6,841 nt of DNA from contig CAIUFU010000038.1 of assembly GCA_903898475.1 (NCBI GenBank), forward strand, positions 1 through 6,841, given 5' to 3'. A model generated the notes under the pieces. It did no database searches, was not told the origin of the DNA, and saw nothing but the letters and a program-made list of their open reading frames with translations. Below, in pieces: positions 1 through 5,981 of this stretch (positions within the stretch are counted from its first letter, which is position 1; every line of letters starts with the position of its first letter). A program made the position numbers and the translations under genes. The stretch comes from an uncultured Alphaproteobacteria bacterium (lineage in GTDB: Bacteria; Pseudomonadota; Alphaproteobacteria; Rickettsiales; UBA1997).

Positions 1-61
1 AGTGAGTTTTTCATAAATCGTGATGTGTTGTTGATAGAGGGGTTTTTCGTGTAATTATTGA

Positions 62-89
62 TTTACAATTAGCCCCGCAAATTTGTATT
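62..89 (+). promoter_or_regulatory. Candidate sigma70-type promoter upstream of leuA (weak)
   Basis: The 130 bases before leuA hold no convincing gene. The best promoter-like pair I can find is TTTACA (62-67, 5 of 6 to the -35 consensus), a 16-base spacer, and TGTATT (84-89, 4 of 6 to the -10 consensus). This would place the transcript start near 96 and give a leader of roughly 35 bases. That is too short for a leucine attenuator or a T-box, and I see neither. In AT-rich DNA such matches occur by chance, so this is only a candidate. Confidence 0.25.
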
Positions 90-130
90 TTGATGCTCTA
101 ATTTCCAATCAAAAAATTTAGAAAAAACAA

Positions 131-1639
131 ATGACCAAAGAAAAAGTCATCATCTTTGACACGACCTTGCGCGATGGTGAACAAGCGCCCGGTGCGACGA
201 TGAATCTTGAAGAAAAATTATTGATTGCCAAGACGCTGGAAAAAATGGGCGTTGATGTGATTGAAGCGGGTTTTCCGATTGCCTCAAATGGTGATTTTGA
301 AGCGGTAAATAAAATTGCCAAAACCATTAAAAATTCGACAATTTGTGGCTTAGCACGCGCCAAAAAAGCTGACATTGAAAGAGCGGCGGAAGCTTTGAAG
401 CCAGCGGCTCGCCCACGTATTCACACTTTTCTTGCGACTTCTCCAATTCACATGCAATTCAAATTGAAGATGGATGAAGCGCAGGTGTTAAACGCAATTA
501 CCGAAAGCGTTTCTTTGGCGCGCAATTTATGCCCTGAAGTTGATTGGTCGCCGGAAGATGCGACGCGCTCAAATCGTGATTTTTTGTTTAAGGCAATTGA
601 AACTGCGATTAGCTCTGGCGCCAACACCATCAATATTCCAGACACTGTAGGCTACACCGCTCCTGAAGAATATTACGATTTGATTTTAGCGATTAAAAAC
701 AACGTTTCAAACATCGACAAGGCAGTGATTTCTAGTCACTGTCACAATGATTTGGGTTTGGCAGTGGCTAATTCTTTGGCCGCGATGCGCGCTGGAGCTC
801 GTCAAATTGAATGCACGATTAACGGCATTGGTGAGCGCGCGGGGAATGCGGCGCTCGAAGAAATTGTCATGGCGATCAAAACCCGTCCTGATTTTTATGG
901 CGTTGAGACTGGCATCGACACCACGATGATTACGCGAATTTCAAAATTAGTTGCCAGCATCACTGGCTTTCAAGTGCAGTACAACAAAGCAATCGTTGGT
1001 GCTAACGCTTTTGCTCACGAAAGCGGAATTCATCAAGATGGCATGCTAAAAAATCGCGAGACTTACGAAATTATGACGCCGGAATCAGTTGGCTTAGAAA
1101 AAACCTCACTAACTTTGGGCAAACTTTCGGGACGCGCTGCTTTTAAAGATCGTCTCAAAGAAATTGGTTATGAATTAAATGACGAAACGCTCGATCAAGC
1201 TTTCAAAAAGTTCAAAGAACTCGCCGACAGAAAAAAAGAAATTCAAGATGAAGACATTGTGGCTTTGGTTGACGACTCAATCGTAAACAAAAAATCTCGT
1301 TACAGTCTGATTGGCTTGGAAGTGAAGTGTGGCAAGGGCGAAGAGGCCTTTGTAAATGTCAAAATAAAAATTGACAACGAGGAGGTCGAGACTAATTTCC
1401 GCTCGAAAGACGGACCAGTCGATGCAATCTTCAACGCAATTGGCAAGTTAATCCCCCACAGCGCAAGTCTTGAGTTATATCAAGTTCAAGCAGTAACTGA
1501 AGGAACTGACGCTCAAGCAATTGTTGCCGTTCGTCTGAAACAAAATAACCGAATTTTTAGCGCTAATGGAGCGGATACCGATGTGCTTGCCGCGTCAGCC
1601 ATCGCCTACATTAACTGCCTTGATAAATTAAATCATTAG
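131..1639 (+). CDS. leuA: 2-isopropylmalate synthase (LeuA)
   Basis: Cytoplasmic enzyme of the first committed step of leucine synthesis: acetyl-CoA plus 2-oxoisovalerate gives 2-isopropylmalate. The 502 residues are close to the long bacterial LeuA type (about 510-525). The N-terminal TIM-barrel HMGL-like domain begins with DTTLRDGEQAPG (residues 10-21). The expected divalent-metal ligands are visible: D15, H203 and H205 in HCHNDLGLA, and N239 in NGIGERAGN. A linker follows, then the C-terminal allosteric (leucine-feedback) domain from about residue 370, with DGPVDA (427-432) and a final ADTDVLAASAIAYIN block. Feedback inhibition by leucine is therefore likely, by family knowledge. The start is fixed: an in-frame TAG lies at 119-121 and ATG 131 is the first start codon after it. 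The ribosome-binding site is only a weak purine run. The stop codon overlaps the mreB Shine-Dalgarno, suggesting co-transcription. No other leu genes are nearby. Confidence 0.97.
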   Translation: MTKEKVIIFDTTLRDGEQAPGATMNLEEKLLIAKTLEKMGVDVIEAGFPIASNGDFEAVNKIAKTIKNSTICGLARAKKADIERAAEALKPAARPRIHTFLATSPIHMQFKLKMDEAQVLNAITESVSLARNLCPEVDWSPEDATRSNRDFLFKAIETAISSGANTINIPDTVGYTAPEEYYDLILAIKNNVSNIDKAVISSHCHNDLGLAVANSLAAMRAGARQIECTINGIGERAGNAALEEIVMAIKTRPDFYGVETGIDTTMITRISKLVASITGFQVQYNKAIVGANAFAHESGIHQDGMLKNRETYEIMTPESVGLEKTSLTLGKLSGRAAFKDRLKEIGYELNDETLDQAFKKFKELADRKKEIQDEDIVALVDDSIVNKKSRYSLIGLEVKCGKGEEAFVNVKIKIDNEEVETNFRSKDGPVDAIFNAIGKLIPHSASLELYQVQAVTEGTDAQAIVAVRLKQNNRIFSANGADTDVLAASAIAYINCLDKLNH

Positions 1640-1643
1640 GAGG
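1638..1643 (+). promoter_or_regulatory. Strong Shine-Dalgarno for mreB overlapping the leuA stop
   Basis: AGGAGG shares two bases with the leuA TAG stop (1637-1639) and lies 4 bases before the mreB ATG. A ribosome ending leuA would sit directly on the mreB initiation site, so translational coupling is plausible. This and the dsbA site are the only two textbook Shine-Dalgarno sequences I see in the window. Confidence 0.8.
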
Positions 1644-1647
1644 AGCA

Positions 1648-2688
1648 ATGCTCTCAAAATTTTTCTCACTTTCTTCAAAAGATATCGCAATCGATCTAGG
1701 CACAGCTAACACTTTGGTTTATGTGCGTGGCCAAGGCGTGGTTTTAAACGAGCCATCTGTTGTTGCCATCATTCATGAAAATGGCAAAATGGTGCCGTGC
1801 GCTTTTGGTAATACTGCGAAAATGATGTTGGGCAGAACTCCGGCAAAAATTGATGCCATCCGCCCTTTGAAAGACGGCGTAATCGCTGATTTCAAAGTTG
1901 CTGCTGAAATGATCAAACACTTCATCCGTGAAGTTAACCAAACTAAAAGCTGGTTAGGACCAACTGTAATTATTTGCGTGCCATCTGGCTCAACTCCAGT
2001 TGAAAGAAGAGCGATTCAAGACGCCGCAGAAGGGGCGGGTGCCAACGAAGTTTATTTGATTGAAGAGCCAATGGCTGCTGCAATTGGTGCGAATCTTCCT
2101 GTTACTGAACCTACTGGTTCAATGATTGTAGACATTGGCGGTGGCACAACTGAGGTTGGTATTTTGTCACTTGGCGGCATCGTTTACTCAAGATCTGTGC
2201 GTGTTGGTGGTGATAAAATGGATGAATCAATCATCTCTTACATCAGACGTTACCACAATTTGTTGATTGGTGAATCAACTGCAGAACGTATCAAAAAAAC
2301 AATTGGCGCAGCTTGCCCACCAGCTGAAGGCGATGGATTGACCATGGAAGTTAAAGGTCGCGATCTTTCAAACGGTATTCCAAAAGAAATGATTTTGACC
2401 GAAAGACAAATCTCTGAAAGCTTGATGGAACCAGTAGAGCAAATTATTGACGCCATCAAAGTTGCACTTGAATGCACTCCTCCTGAGCTTTCTTCAGACA
2501 TTGTTGAGCGCGGTATCGTGCTTTCTGGTGGTGGGGCGATGTTAAAAAATCTTGATTACGTAGTTAGACAAGCAACCAACCTTCCGGTTTTTGTTGCTGA
2601 AGATCCATTGCTTTGCGTGGTTAACGGCTGTGGCAAAGTTTTGGAAAATACCAAAATGTTTCGCGCCACTTTGTTTAGACAAGATTAA
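1648..2688 (+). CDS. mreB: Rod shape-determining protein MreB (bacterial actin)
   Basis: Actin-fold ATPase that polymerises under the inner membrane and positions the cell-wall elongation machinery. At 346 residues it is normal family length. The nucleotide-binding motifs are intact: phosphate-1 DLGTANT (16-22), the EEP segment with E139/E140 in LIEEPMAAAIGA, phosphate-2 DIGGGTTE (162-169), and the adenosine loop LSGGGAML (292-299). The first ten residues (MLSKFFSLSS) are hydrophobic and amphipathic, as expected of the membrane-binding N terminus in Gram-negative MreB. The start is set by the SD 4 bases upstream and by alignment with the usual Met-ten-residue-DIAIDLGTANT pattern. It lies 8 bases after leuA and 25 bases before mreC on the same strand. 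Nothing appears degenerate, so a rod-shaped cell with active elongation is a fair inference. Confidence 0.98.
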   Translation: MLSKFFSLSSKDIAIDLGTANTLVYVRGQGVVLNEPSVVAIIHENGKMVPCAFGNTAKMMLGRTPAKIDAIRPLKDGVIADFKVAAEMIKHFIREVNQTKSWLGPTVIICVPSGSTPVERRAIQDAAEGAGANEVYLIEEPMAAAIGANLPVTEPTGSMIVDIGGGTTEVGILSLGGIVYSRSVRVGGDKMDESIISYIRRYHNLLIGESTAERIKKTIGAACPPAEGDGLTMEVKGRDLSNGIPKEMILTERQISESLMEPVEQIIDAIKVALECTPPELSSDIVERGIVLSGGGAMLKNLDYVVRQATNLPVFVAEDPLLCVVNGCGKVLENTKMFRATLFRQD

Positions 2689-2713
2689 TTCATTTTAGTC
2701 GTTTCAAGACGCC

Positions 2714-3553
2714 ATGAATCAATATTCAAATTTTTCTCAAAGCAGCGCCAATTATAGCTTTAAATACAGTTTCAATTTAGTTTTTCAAAAAATTGAAACT
2801 GTATTTTTTAGTTTGCTTTGTGTGATTTTTTTAATTGTTTCGCGTGTTAATGCTGACTTCTCCAAAAATGTCTCCTTCGCCTTTGTTGGCATGTCGATGC
2901 CAGTTGTCAAAGTCATCGCTTTGCCGTTTAATGCTGTCATTAATCTTCTCACAGATTTTCGCGAATTAGTTGAAGCGAAAAAAGAAAATGAATCGCTCAA
3001 AGAAGAGCTCGCCAAGCTGAAATCTTTTTATATTAAATCACTCAACGTCCACCAAGAAAATAAAGAGCTGCGCAGCATTTTAGATTTTGTTACTTCCAAA
3101 AGTTCAAACTTCAAAGTTGCTAGAATTATCGGGCGTTCGCACCAGATGTTTAATCAAAAAGTTTTTATTGATGCTGGTTCAAATCGTGGTTTGAAAGAAG
3201 GCGCAATTGTGACCGGAGATCGCGGCGTGATTGGTCGTATTGCTGAAGTTGGTGAAGATAAATCGCGTTTGATTTTGTTAAATGATGCTAGTTCAAGAAT
3301 TCCCGTCATTACTTCTAAAAGCAGAGCTAGAGCTATTCTAGCCGGAAATAACAGCGGCTTGATGGATATGATGTATTTACCAAAAAGTCACAAAATTGAA
3401 GTGGGCGATTGGGTCTTTACTTCCGGGGATGGCGATACTTTGCCACCGGGATTACTGGTTGGTGTGGTTAAGCATGTTGATAAAGATGAAGTGGAAGTTG
3501 TGATGGTGGAAGATGTTAGCAACTCAGATATTGTAACGATTATTTCTTATTAG
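2714..3553 (+). CDS. mreC: Rod shape-determining protein MreC
   Basis: Bitopic inner-membrane protein whose periplasmic part activates the RodA/PBP2 elongasome with MreB. The 279 residues show the family architecture: a cytoplasmic tail (1-28), one membrane segment (about 29-45, VFFSLLCVIFLIVSRV region), a coiled coil (about 81-125, rich in E/K/L heptads), then two beta-barrel-like domains. LLNDASSRIPV (188-198), a second-domain GLMDMMYLP segment (215-223) and GDWVFTSG...LPPGLLVGVV (231-252) match conserved MreC blocks. Start: an in-frame TAG at 2696-2698 leaves ATG 2714 as the only ATG/GTG/TTG start before the membrane helix. No good Shine-Dalgarno precedes it, only AAGA at 2706-2709. Codons 17-31 are entirely contained in a perfect inverted repeat (separate entry). 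The gene is not followed by mreD; it ends in a 4-base convergent overlap with yciB. Confidence 0.95.
   Translation: MNQYSNFSQSSANYSFKYSFNLVFQKIETVFFSLLCVIFLIVSRVNADFSKNVSFAFVGMSMPVVKVIALPFNAVINLLTDFRELVEAKKENESLKEELAKLKSFYIKSLNVHQENKELRSILDFVTSKSSNFKVARIIGRSHQMFNQKVFIDAGSNRGLKEGAIVTGDRGVIGRIAEVGEDKSRLILLNDASSRIPVITSKSRARAILAGNNSGLMDMMYLPKSHKIEVGDWVFTSGDGDTLPPGLLVGVVKHVDKDEVEVVMVEDVSNSDIVTIISY
2762..2806 (+). repeat. Perfect 17-bp inverted repeat with trailing T run inside mreC
   Basis: Arm AAATACAGTTTCAATTT (2762-2778) is the exact reverse complement of 2790-2806, with an 11-base loop (2779-2789). Six consecutive T's (2804-2809) overlap and follow the right arm. It covers exactly codons 17-31 of mreC. 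Only 3 of 17 pairs are G-C, but the stem is uninterrupted. The form resembles an AT-rich intrinsic terminator or attenuator. It could equally be a palindromic insertion or an mRNA structure affecting mreC translation. The repeat itself is certain; a function is inference. Confidence 0.9.
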
Positions 3554-4122
3554 TTCTTTTCGATTTTTTTCATTTCACGCATCATAAAAGGTACCTGTGA
3601 AATTGTGAAAATCATTGAAATCGGCATCATGCCAAAAACCTTAAACTGCACCCAGAAATCAGTAGGAAAATTGCGCCAGATCACCTCATTTAGTGCCGCC
3701 AAAAAAATAAAAAATAGCGCCCAACGCATTGAAAGAGTAAGCCATGCTTTCTCATCCATTTTGATTTGCTCACCTAAAAGATAAGACAAAAAAGCCTTCT
3801 TGTAAAAATATCCATAAAGCAAAACCGCAGCAAAAAGCAGATTAATAATTGTTGGCTTCATCTTGATAAAAGTATCATCCTGCAGAAATATTGTTAACCC
3901 GCCGAAGATGCTAAGCATCAGGCCAGAAGCTAGAGCCACCATCGGAATTGTTCTGGTTAAAATGTAGGAAATCACTAAGGCAATCAAAGTAGTTGCCACC
4001 ATGAAAATGGTGGCGGTGATAAGTGGATTGGGGGTTGGGGCGAATTTGTAGCAAATAAAAAAAACAATTAACGGCAAATAATCATAAAGAAATTTAATCG
4101 ACGAGTTGTGAGATTTTTTCAT
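3550..4122 (-). CDS. yciB: Septation protein A / YciB family inner-membrane protein
   Basis: Polytopic inner-membrane protein of 190 residues (E. coli YciB is about 179), connected in studied bacteria with cell-envelope synthesis, interaction with elongation and division proteins, and normal septation. Its molecular activity is not settled. Recognisable family blocks are DYLPLIVFFICYK (14-26), FGGLTIFLQDDTFIKMKPT (73-91, compare E. coli FGGLTLFFHNDEFIKWK), a W in LSMRWALFF (130-138) and FWVQFKVFG (156-164). Five to six hydrophobic segments are visible (about 13-29, 34-54, 61-80, 92-107, 133-150, 161-178). The ATG follows directly on the TAA of the upstream FKBP-like gene (TAAATG) with no Shine-Dalgarno, so it is probably translated by coupling. 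It is the last gene of the leftward block, and its stop overlaps the mreC stop by 4 bases. Proximity to mreBC fits an envelope role. Confidence 0.93.
   Translation of the reverse strand: MKKSHNSSIKFLYDYLPLIVFFICYKFAPTPNPLITATIFMVATTLIALVISYILTRTIPMVALASGLMLSIFGGLTIFLQDDTFIKMKPTIINLLFAAVLLYGYFYKKAFLSYLLGEQIKMDEKAWLTLSMRWALFFIFLAALNEVIWRNFPTDFWVQFKVFGMMPISMIFTISQVPFMMREMKKIEKN
3995..4014. repeat. 8-bp perfect hairpin with GAAA loop inside yciB
   Basis: GCCACCAT (3995-4002) and ATGGTGGC (4007-4014) are exact reverse complements around a GAAA loop (read on the + strand; TTTC in the yciB mRNA sense). It falls in yciB codons 37-43. No T run follows on either strand, so it does not look like a terminator. 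It may simply be a coding coincidence. Confidence 0.6.
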
Positions 4123-4728
4123 TTAGTTGCAGGAAAGGTTTTGTGAAGAAGTTGCGGTGAAAGATAAAAGTGTGACTTGAACTCTTAAATCACTGTCAGA
4201 GCGAATCAGTAAGCGAGAAATTTTCGGATCGGCAATTTGAGTACCGTGTGGAATGTTGATATATCTGATGCCGCCCGCCTTCATGCCGGTAATATTTTTT
4301 TCCAGCAGAACGTTAGCTTTAGAGCCGATAATAAATTTCTCAGAGCCTACGAAATCTAGTTGGCGCCCATCTTTACCGTAAATACCGTAAGAAAAAGTAA
4401 CTTCATCGCCACAGGCAACTGCTTTATCTCCAGCACCAAGCTCCAGATCTTCAATCGAAATATCGGCAACTGGAGTCACTGGCGCTGTCTCTTTTAGCTT
4501 ATTTTGCAGATCAGGATTTTTTGCTAATTTATTAGCCATCTTAACATTTGAGATGATGAAAGAGCCTTTGCTTGTTGCATCTTCTAAATCTTTTTTAACA
4601 TTTTCAGCCGAAAGGCGATTGCCCAAAGATTTTGGATGCTGCTTATTGGCAAAAAGTGCAAAATAAAGAACTAAACAAATGCCAATGCCCTTAATTAAAG
4701 GGTTGCGTAATAGTTCGAGGATTTTCAT
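4123..4728 (-). CDS. Membrane-anchored FKBP-like protein, probably degenerate peptidyl-prolyl isomerase
   Basis: The 201 residues comprise a short basic N-tip, one hydrophobic segment (about 10-27, LIKGIGICLVLYFALFA) acting as signal anchor or uncleaved signal, a charged linker (30-88) and an FKBP-like domain (about 90-190). FKBP landmarks are LELGAGDKAVACGDEVTFSY (95-114: the GxGxxAxxGDxVxxxY pattern), GKDGRQLD (118-125) and ITGMKAGGIRYINIP (146-160, compare the family GMKVGEKRxxxIP). Departures: the usual FD of FDSS is LD followed by FV, the pocket-floor VIxGW becomes VLLEKNI without Trp, and the usual Tyr after the IP block is absent (HGTQIADP). Orientation predicts a periplasmic domain. 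Lost catalysis with retained fold or binding is an inference. Two cysteines (C106, C200) lie in or after the domain. It sits 11 bases after tsaC and abuts yciB. No Shine-Dalgarno is visible. Confidence 0.72.
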   Translation of the reverse strand: MKILELLRNPLIKGIGICLVLYFALFANKQHPKSLGNRLSAENVKKDLEDATSKGSFIISNVKMANKLAKNPDLQNKLKETAPVTPVADISIEDLELGAGDKAVACGDEVTFSYGIYGKDGRQLDFVGSEKFIIGSKANVLLEKNITGMKAGGIRYINIPHGTQIADPKISRLLIRSDSDLRVQVTLLSFTATSSQNLSCN

Positions 4729-4739
4729 AGGAATTAAAA

Positions 4740-5342
4740 TTATTGAGCCAGAGGGCGAATGATTTGAATTTTTCCGCTAACGATTTTGATAACTGCTGAG
4801 GCGATTTCGCGCTCAGATTTTCCACCATCCACCAATAAATCAAGGTTGGATTTGGCGAAATATTTTTCGACTTCTAAAGCGGTAATAGCTGCTTTTTCAT
4901 TGGATGGATTAGCGCTGGTAACTGCCAAAATTCCGCCAAATTTTTCCAGCAAATTTTTAATAAAATCGCGGTTAACAATGCGAAATCCTAAAAACTTCTC
5001 ATCATTTTGATTGAGGTTAGAAGCAAGTAAAGCAGAGCCTTCCGGCTTTGTTTCTAAAATCAAAGTTAGGCTTTTAGAGCCAAATCTTTCTGCAAATTTT
5101 TCGGCTACTTCGTCAAAAGAAAAAATCTTTTTGGCGCTCGCCAAATCTTTAACAAAAATTGCGATTGGCTTTTTTGGGTCGCGTTTTTTAAGCGCAAATA
5201 AAGCTTCTACGGCTTTGAAATTAGAGGCGTCAACCGCTAGCCCGTAAACCGTATCGGCGGTGAAAGAAATAATTTTTCCCAAGCGCAAAGATTCGCAAGC
5301 AAGCTCAAGAGCGTTAGTATCAGATTCTTTAATTGTTAGCAT
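4740..5342 (-). CDS. tsaC: L-threonylcarbamoyladenylate synthase (TsaC/YrdC/Sua5 family)
   Basis: Cytoplasmic enzyme making threonylcarbamoyl-AMP from threonine, bicarbonate and ATP, the first step of the universal t6A37 modification of ANN-decoding tRNAs. The transfer step by TsaB/D/E is not encoded here. The 200-residue length matches the single-domain TsaC/YrdC type without the C-terminal Sua5 extension. Family blocks are FTADTVYGL (27-35, usually PTxTVYGL), KKRDPKKPIAIFV (52-64, the K/R-rich substrate loop), SLTLIL (91-96), VTSANPS (141-147) and DGGKSEREIASAVIKI (172-187). The P-to-A change in the first motif and PSN instead of PSG in the third are mild departures. The start overlaps the end of rnhB by 14 bases with no Shine-Dalgarno of its own, suggesting translational coupling. 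TsaC is the best name, although YciO-like paralogues of the same fold cannot be fully excluded. Confidence 0.87.
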   Translation of the reverse strand: MLTIKESDTNALELACESLRLGKIISFTADTVYGLAVDASNFKAVEALFALKKRDPKKPIAIFVKDLASAKKIFSFDEVAEKFAERFGSKSLTLILETKPEGSALLASNLNQNDEKFLGFRIVNRDFIKNLLEKFGGILAVTSANPSNEKAAITALEVEKYFAKSNLDLLVDGGKSEREIASAVIKIVSGKIQIIRPLAQ

Positions 5343-5958
5343 GAAACATTGATTTTATTGGCTCAAATGACTTGCGGTGAAATTTACAAATTCCAAATTC
5401 GCGAATTTTCTCAACGTGAAATTTCGTCGGATATCCGGCATGTTTGTTAAAACCAAATTGGGGAAATTCCTGATGAAGTTGGTTCATAATTTCATCACGA
5501 GTTTCTTTGGCAATGATTGATGCAGCAGCAATCGATAGACTTTTTTGGTCGCCTTTAACAACTGCTAACATCTCGCAAATTTGATCTTGTTTGGCGAAAG
5601 GAATGAAATTGCCATCAATTAAAATTGCTTGCGGAAAAATCTGATATTTTTTTTGCAAATCTAAAAAAGCGCGAAACATCGCGAGCTTGGTGGCTTGCAA
5701 AATATTAATTTCATCAATGGTTTTTTCATCGACCACGCCAATGCCAAATTTTGCTTTTTTTTGCAGCTCAAAAAAGATTTTTTTTCGACTGATTTTAGAC
5801 AGTTTTTTTGAGTCATTGATGGCAGTTGGAAAATCATCCTGATCCAAAATGGCACAAGCGGCTACAACTGGTCCAGCCAAAGGTCCGCGGCCAGCTTCAT
5901 CAATGCCGGCAACGACAAATTTCGGATAGTTATTTTCAAGTAAAAAGTTTGGTTGCAT
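5329..5958 (-). CDS. rnhB: Ribonuclease HII
   Basis: Cytoplasmic nuclease that cuts the RNA strand of RNA:DNA hybrids and single ribonucleotides embedded in DNA, feeding ribonucleotide excision repair. The 209 residues are typical. The opening GIDEAGRGPLAGPVVAA (18-34) supplies the catalytic pair D20/E21, and ILIDGN (112-117) gives D115. KGDQKSLSIAAASIIAKETRD (135-155) contains the likely fourth carboxylate (D137) and the family AAASIIAK block. The C-terminal FGFNKHAGYPTKFHVEKI...HRKSFEPIK pattern (168-202) is diagnostic of HII rather than HI or HIII. Start: an in-frame stop at 5977-5979 (read leftward) leaves ATG 5958 as the only standard start. No Shine-Dalgarno is evident. It is the first gene of the leftward block and lies 21 bases from the divergent dsbA-like start, so its promoter must lie mostly inside the 5' end of that gene. 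Confidence 0.96.
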   Translation of the reverse strand: MQPNFLLENNYPKFVVAGIDEAGRGPLAGPVVAACAILDQDDFPTAINDSKKLSKISRKKIFFELQKKAKFGIGVVDEKTIDEINILQATKLAMFRAFLDLQKKYQIFPQAILIDGNFIPFAKQDQICEMLAVVKGDQKSLSIAAASIIAKETRDEIMNQLHQEFPQFGFNKHAGYPTKFHVEKIREFGICKFHRKSFEPIKSMFHANN

Positions 5959-5981
5959 TTCTAAGTGGAGGTTAATTTAAT
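5953..5981 (+). promoter_or_regulatory. Candidate promoter overlapping the upstream dsbA start codon (weak)
   Basis: TTGCAT (5953-5958, 3 of 6 to -35) is followed after 17 bases by TTTAAT (5976-5981, 5 of 6 to -10). If real, transcription would begin near 5988, past ATG 5980, and the protein would start at ATG 6055. It conflicts with the strong Shine-Dalgarno at 5967-5971, so at most one of the two readings dominates. Confidence 0.2.
5967..5971 (+). promoter_or_regulatory. Shine-Dalgarno GGAGG for the dsbA-like gene
   Basis: GGAGG ends 8 bases before ATG 5980, near-ideal spacing. It is the main reason for choosing 5980 over the in-frame ATG at 6055, which has no Shine-Dalgarno in front of it. 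Confidence 0.65.

Noticed and set aside
1..54. Open frame from the window edge to TAA 52-54 (18 residues including the edge codon) that could be the tail of an upstream gene
   Set aside because: Too short to show any family signal, and one of three frames is expected to be open this far by chance. A leftward start at 12-14 (ATG then Lys-Asn-Ser) is equally possible and also unsupported.
1..130. Leucine attenuator, T-box or leader peptide upstream of leuA
   Set aside because: No run of leucine codons, no T-box-like conserved sequence, no terminator hairpin with T run before ATG 131.
747..929. 60-residue open frame in another frame of leuA
   Set aside because: Lies wholly inside the well-conserved leuA barrel and has no recognisable motif; a shadow frame.
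2890..2905. TGGCAT / ATGCCA small hairpin in mreC
   Set aside because: Six base pairs in coding DNA, expected by chance; no terminator-like tail.
3572..3603. ATTTCAC / GTGAAAT inverted pair just past the mreC stop as a possible terminator
   Set aside because: Only 7 bp with an 18-base loop, no T run after it on the + strand, and it lies in yciB coding sequence.
4786..5247. Two consecutive + strand open frames (4786-5010 and 5011-5247) opposite tsaC
   Set aside because: They mirror conserved tsaC sequence, show no domain or Shine-Dalgarno, and AT-poor antisense codons explain their openness.
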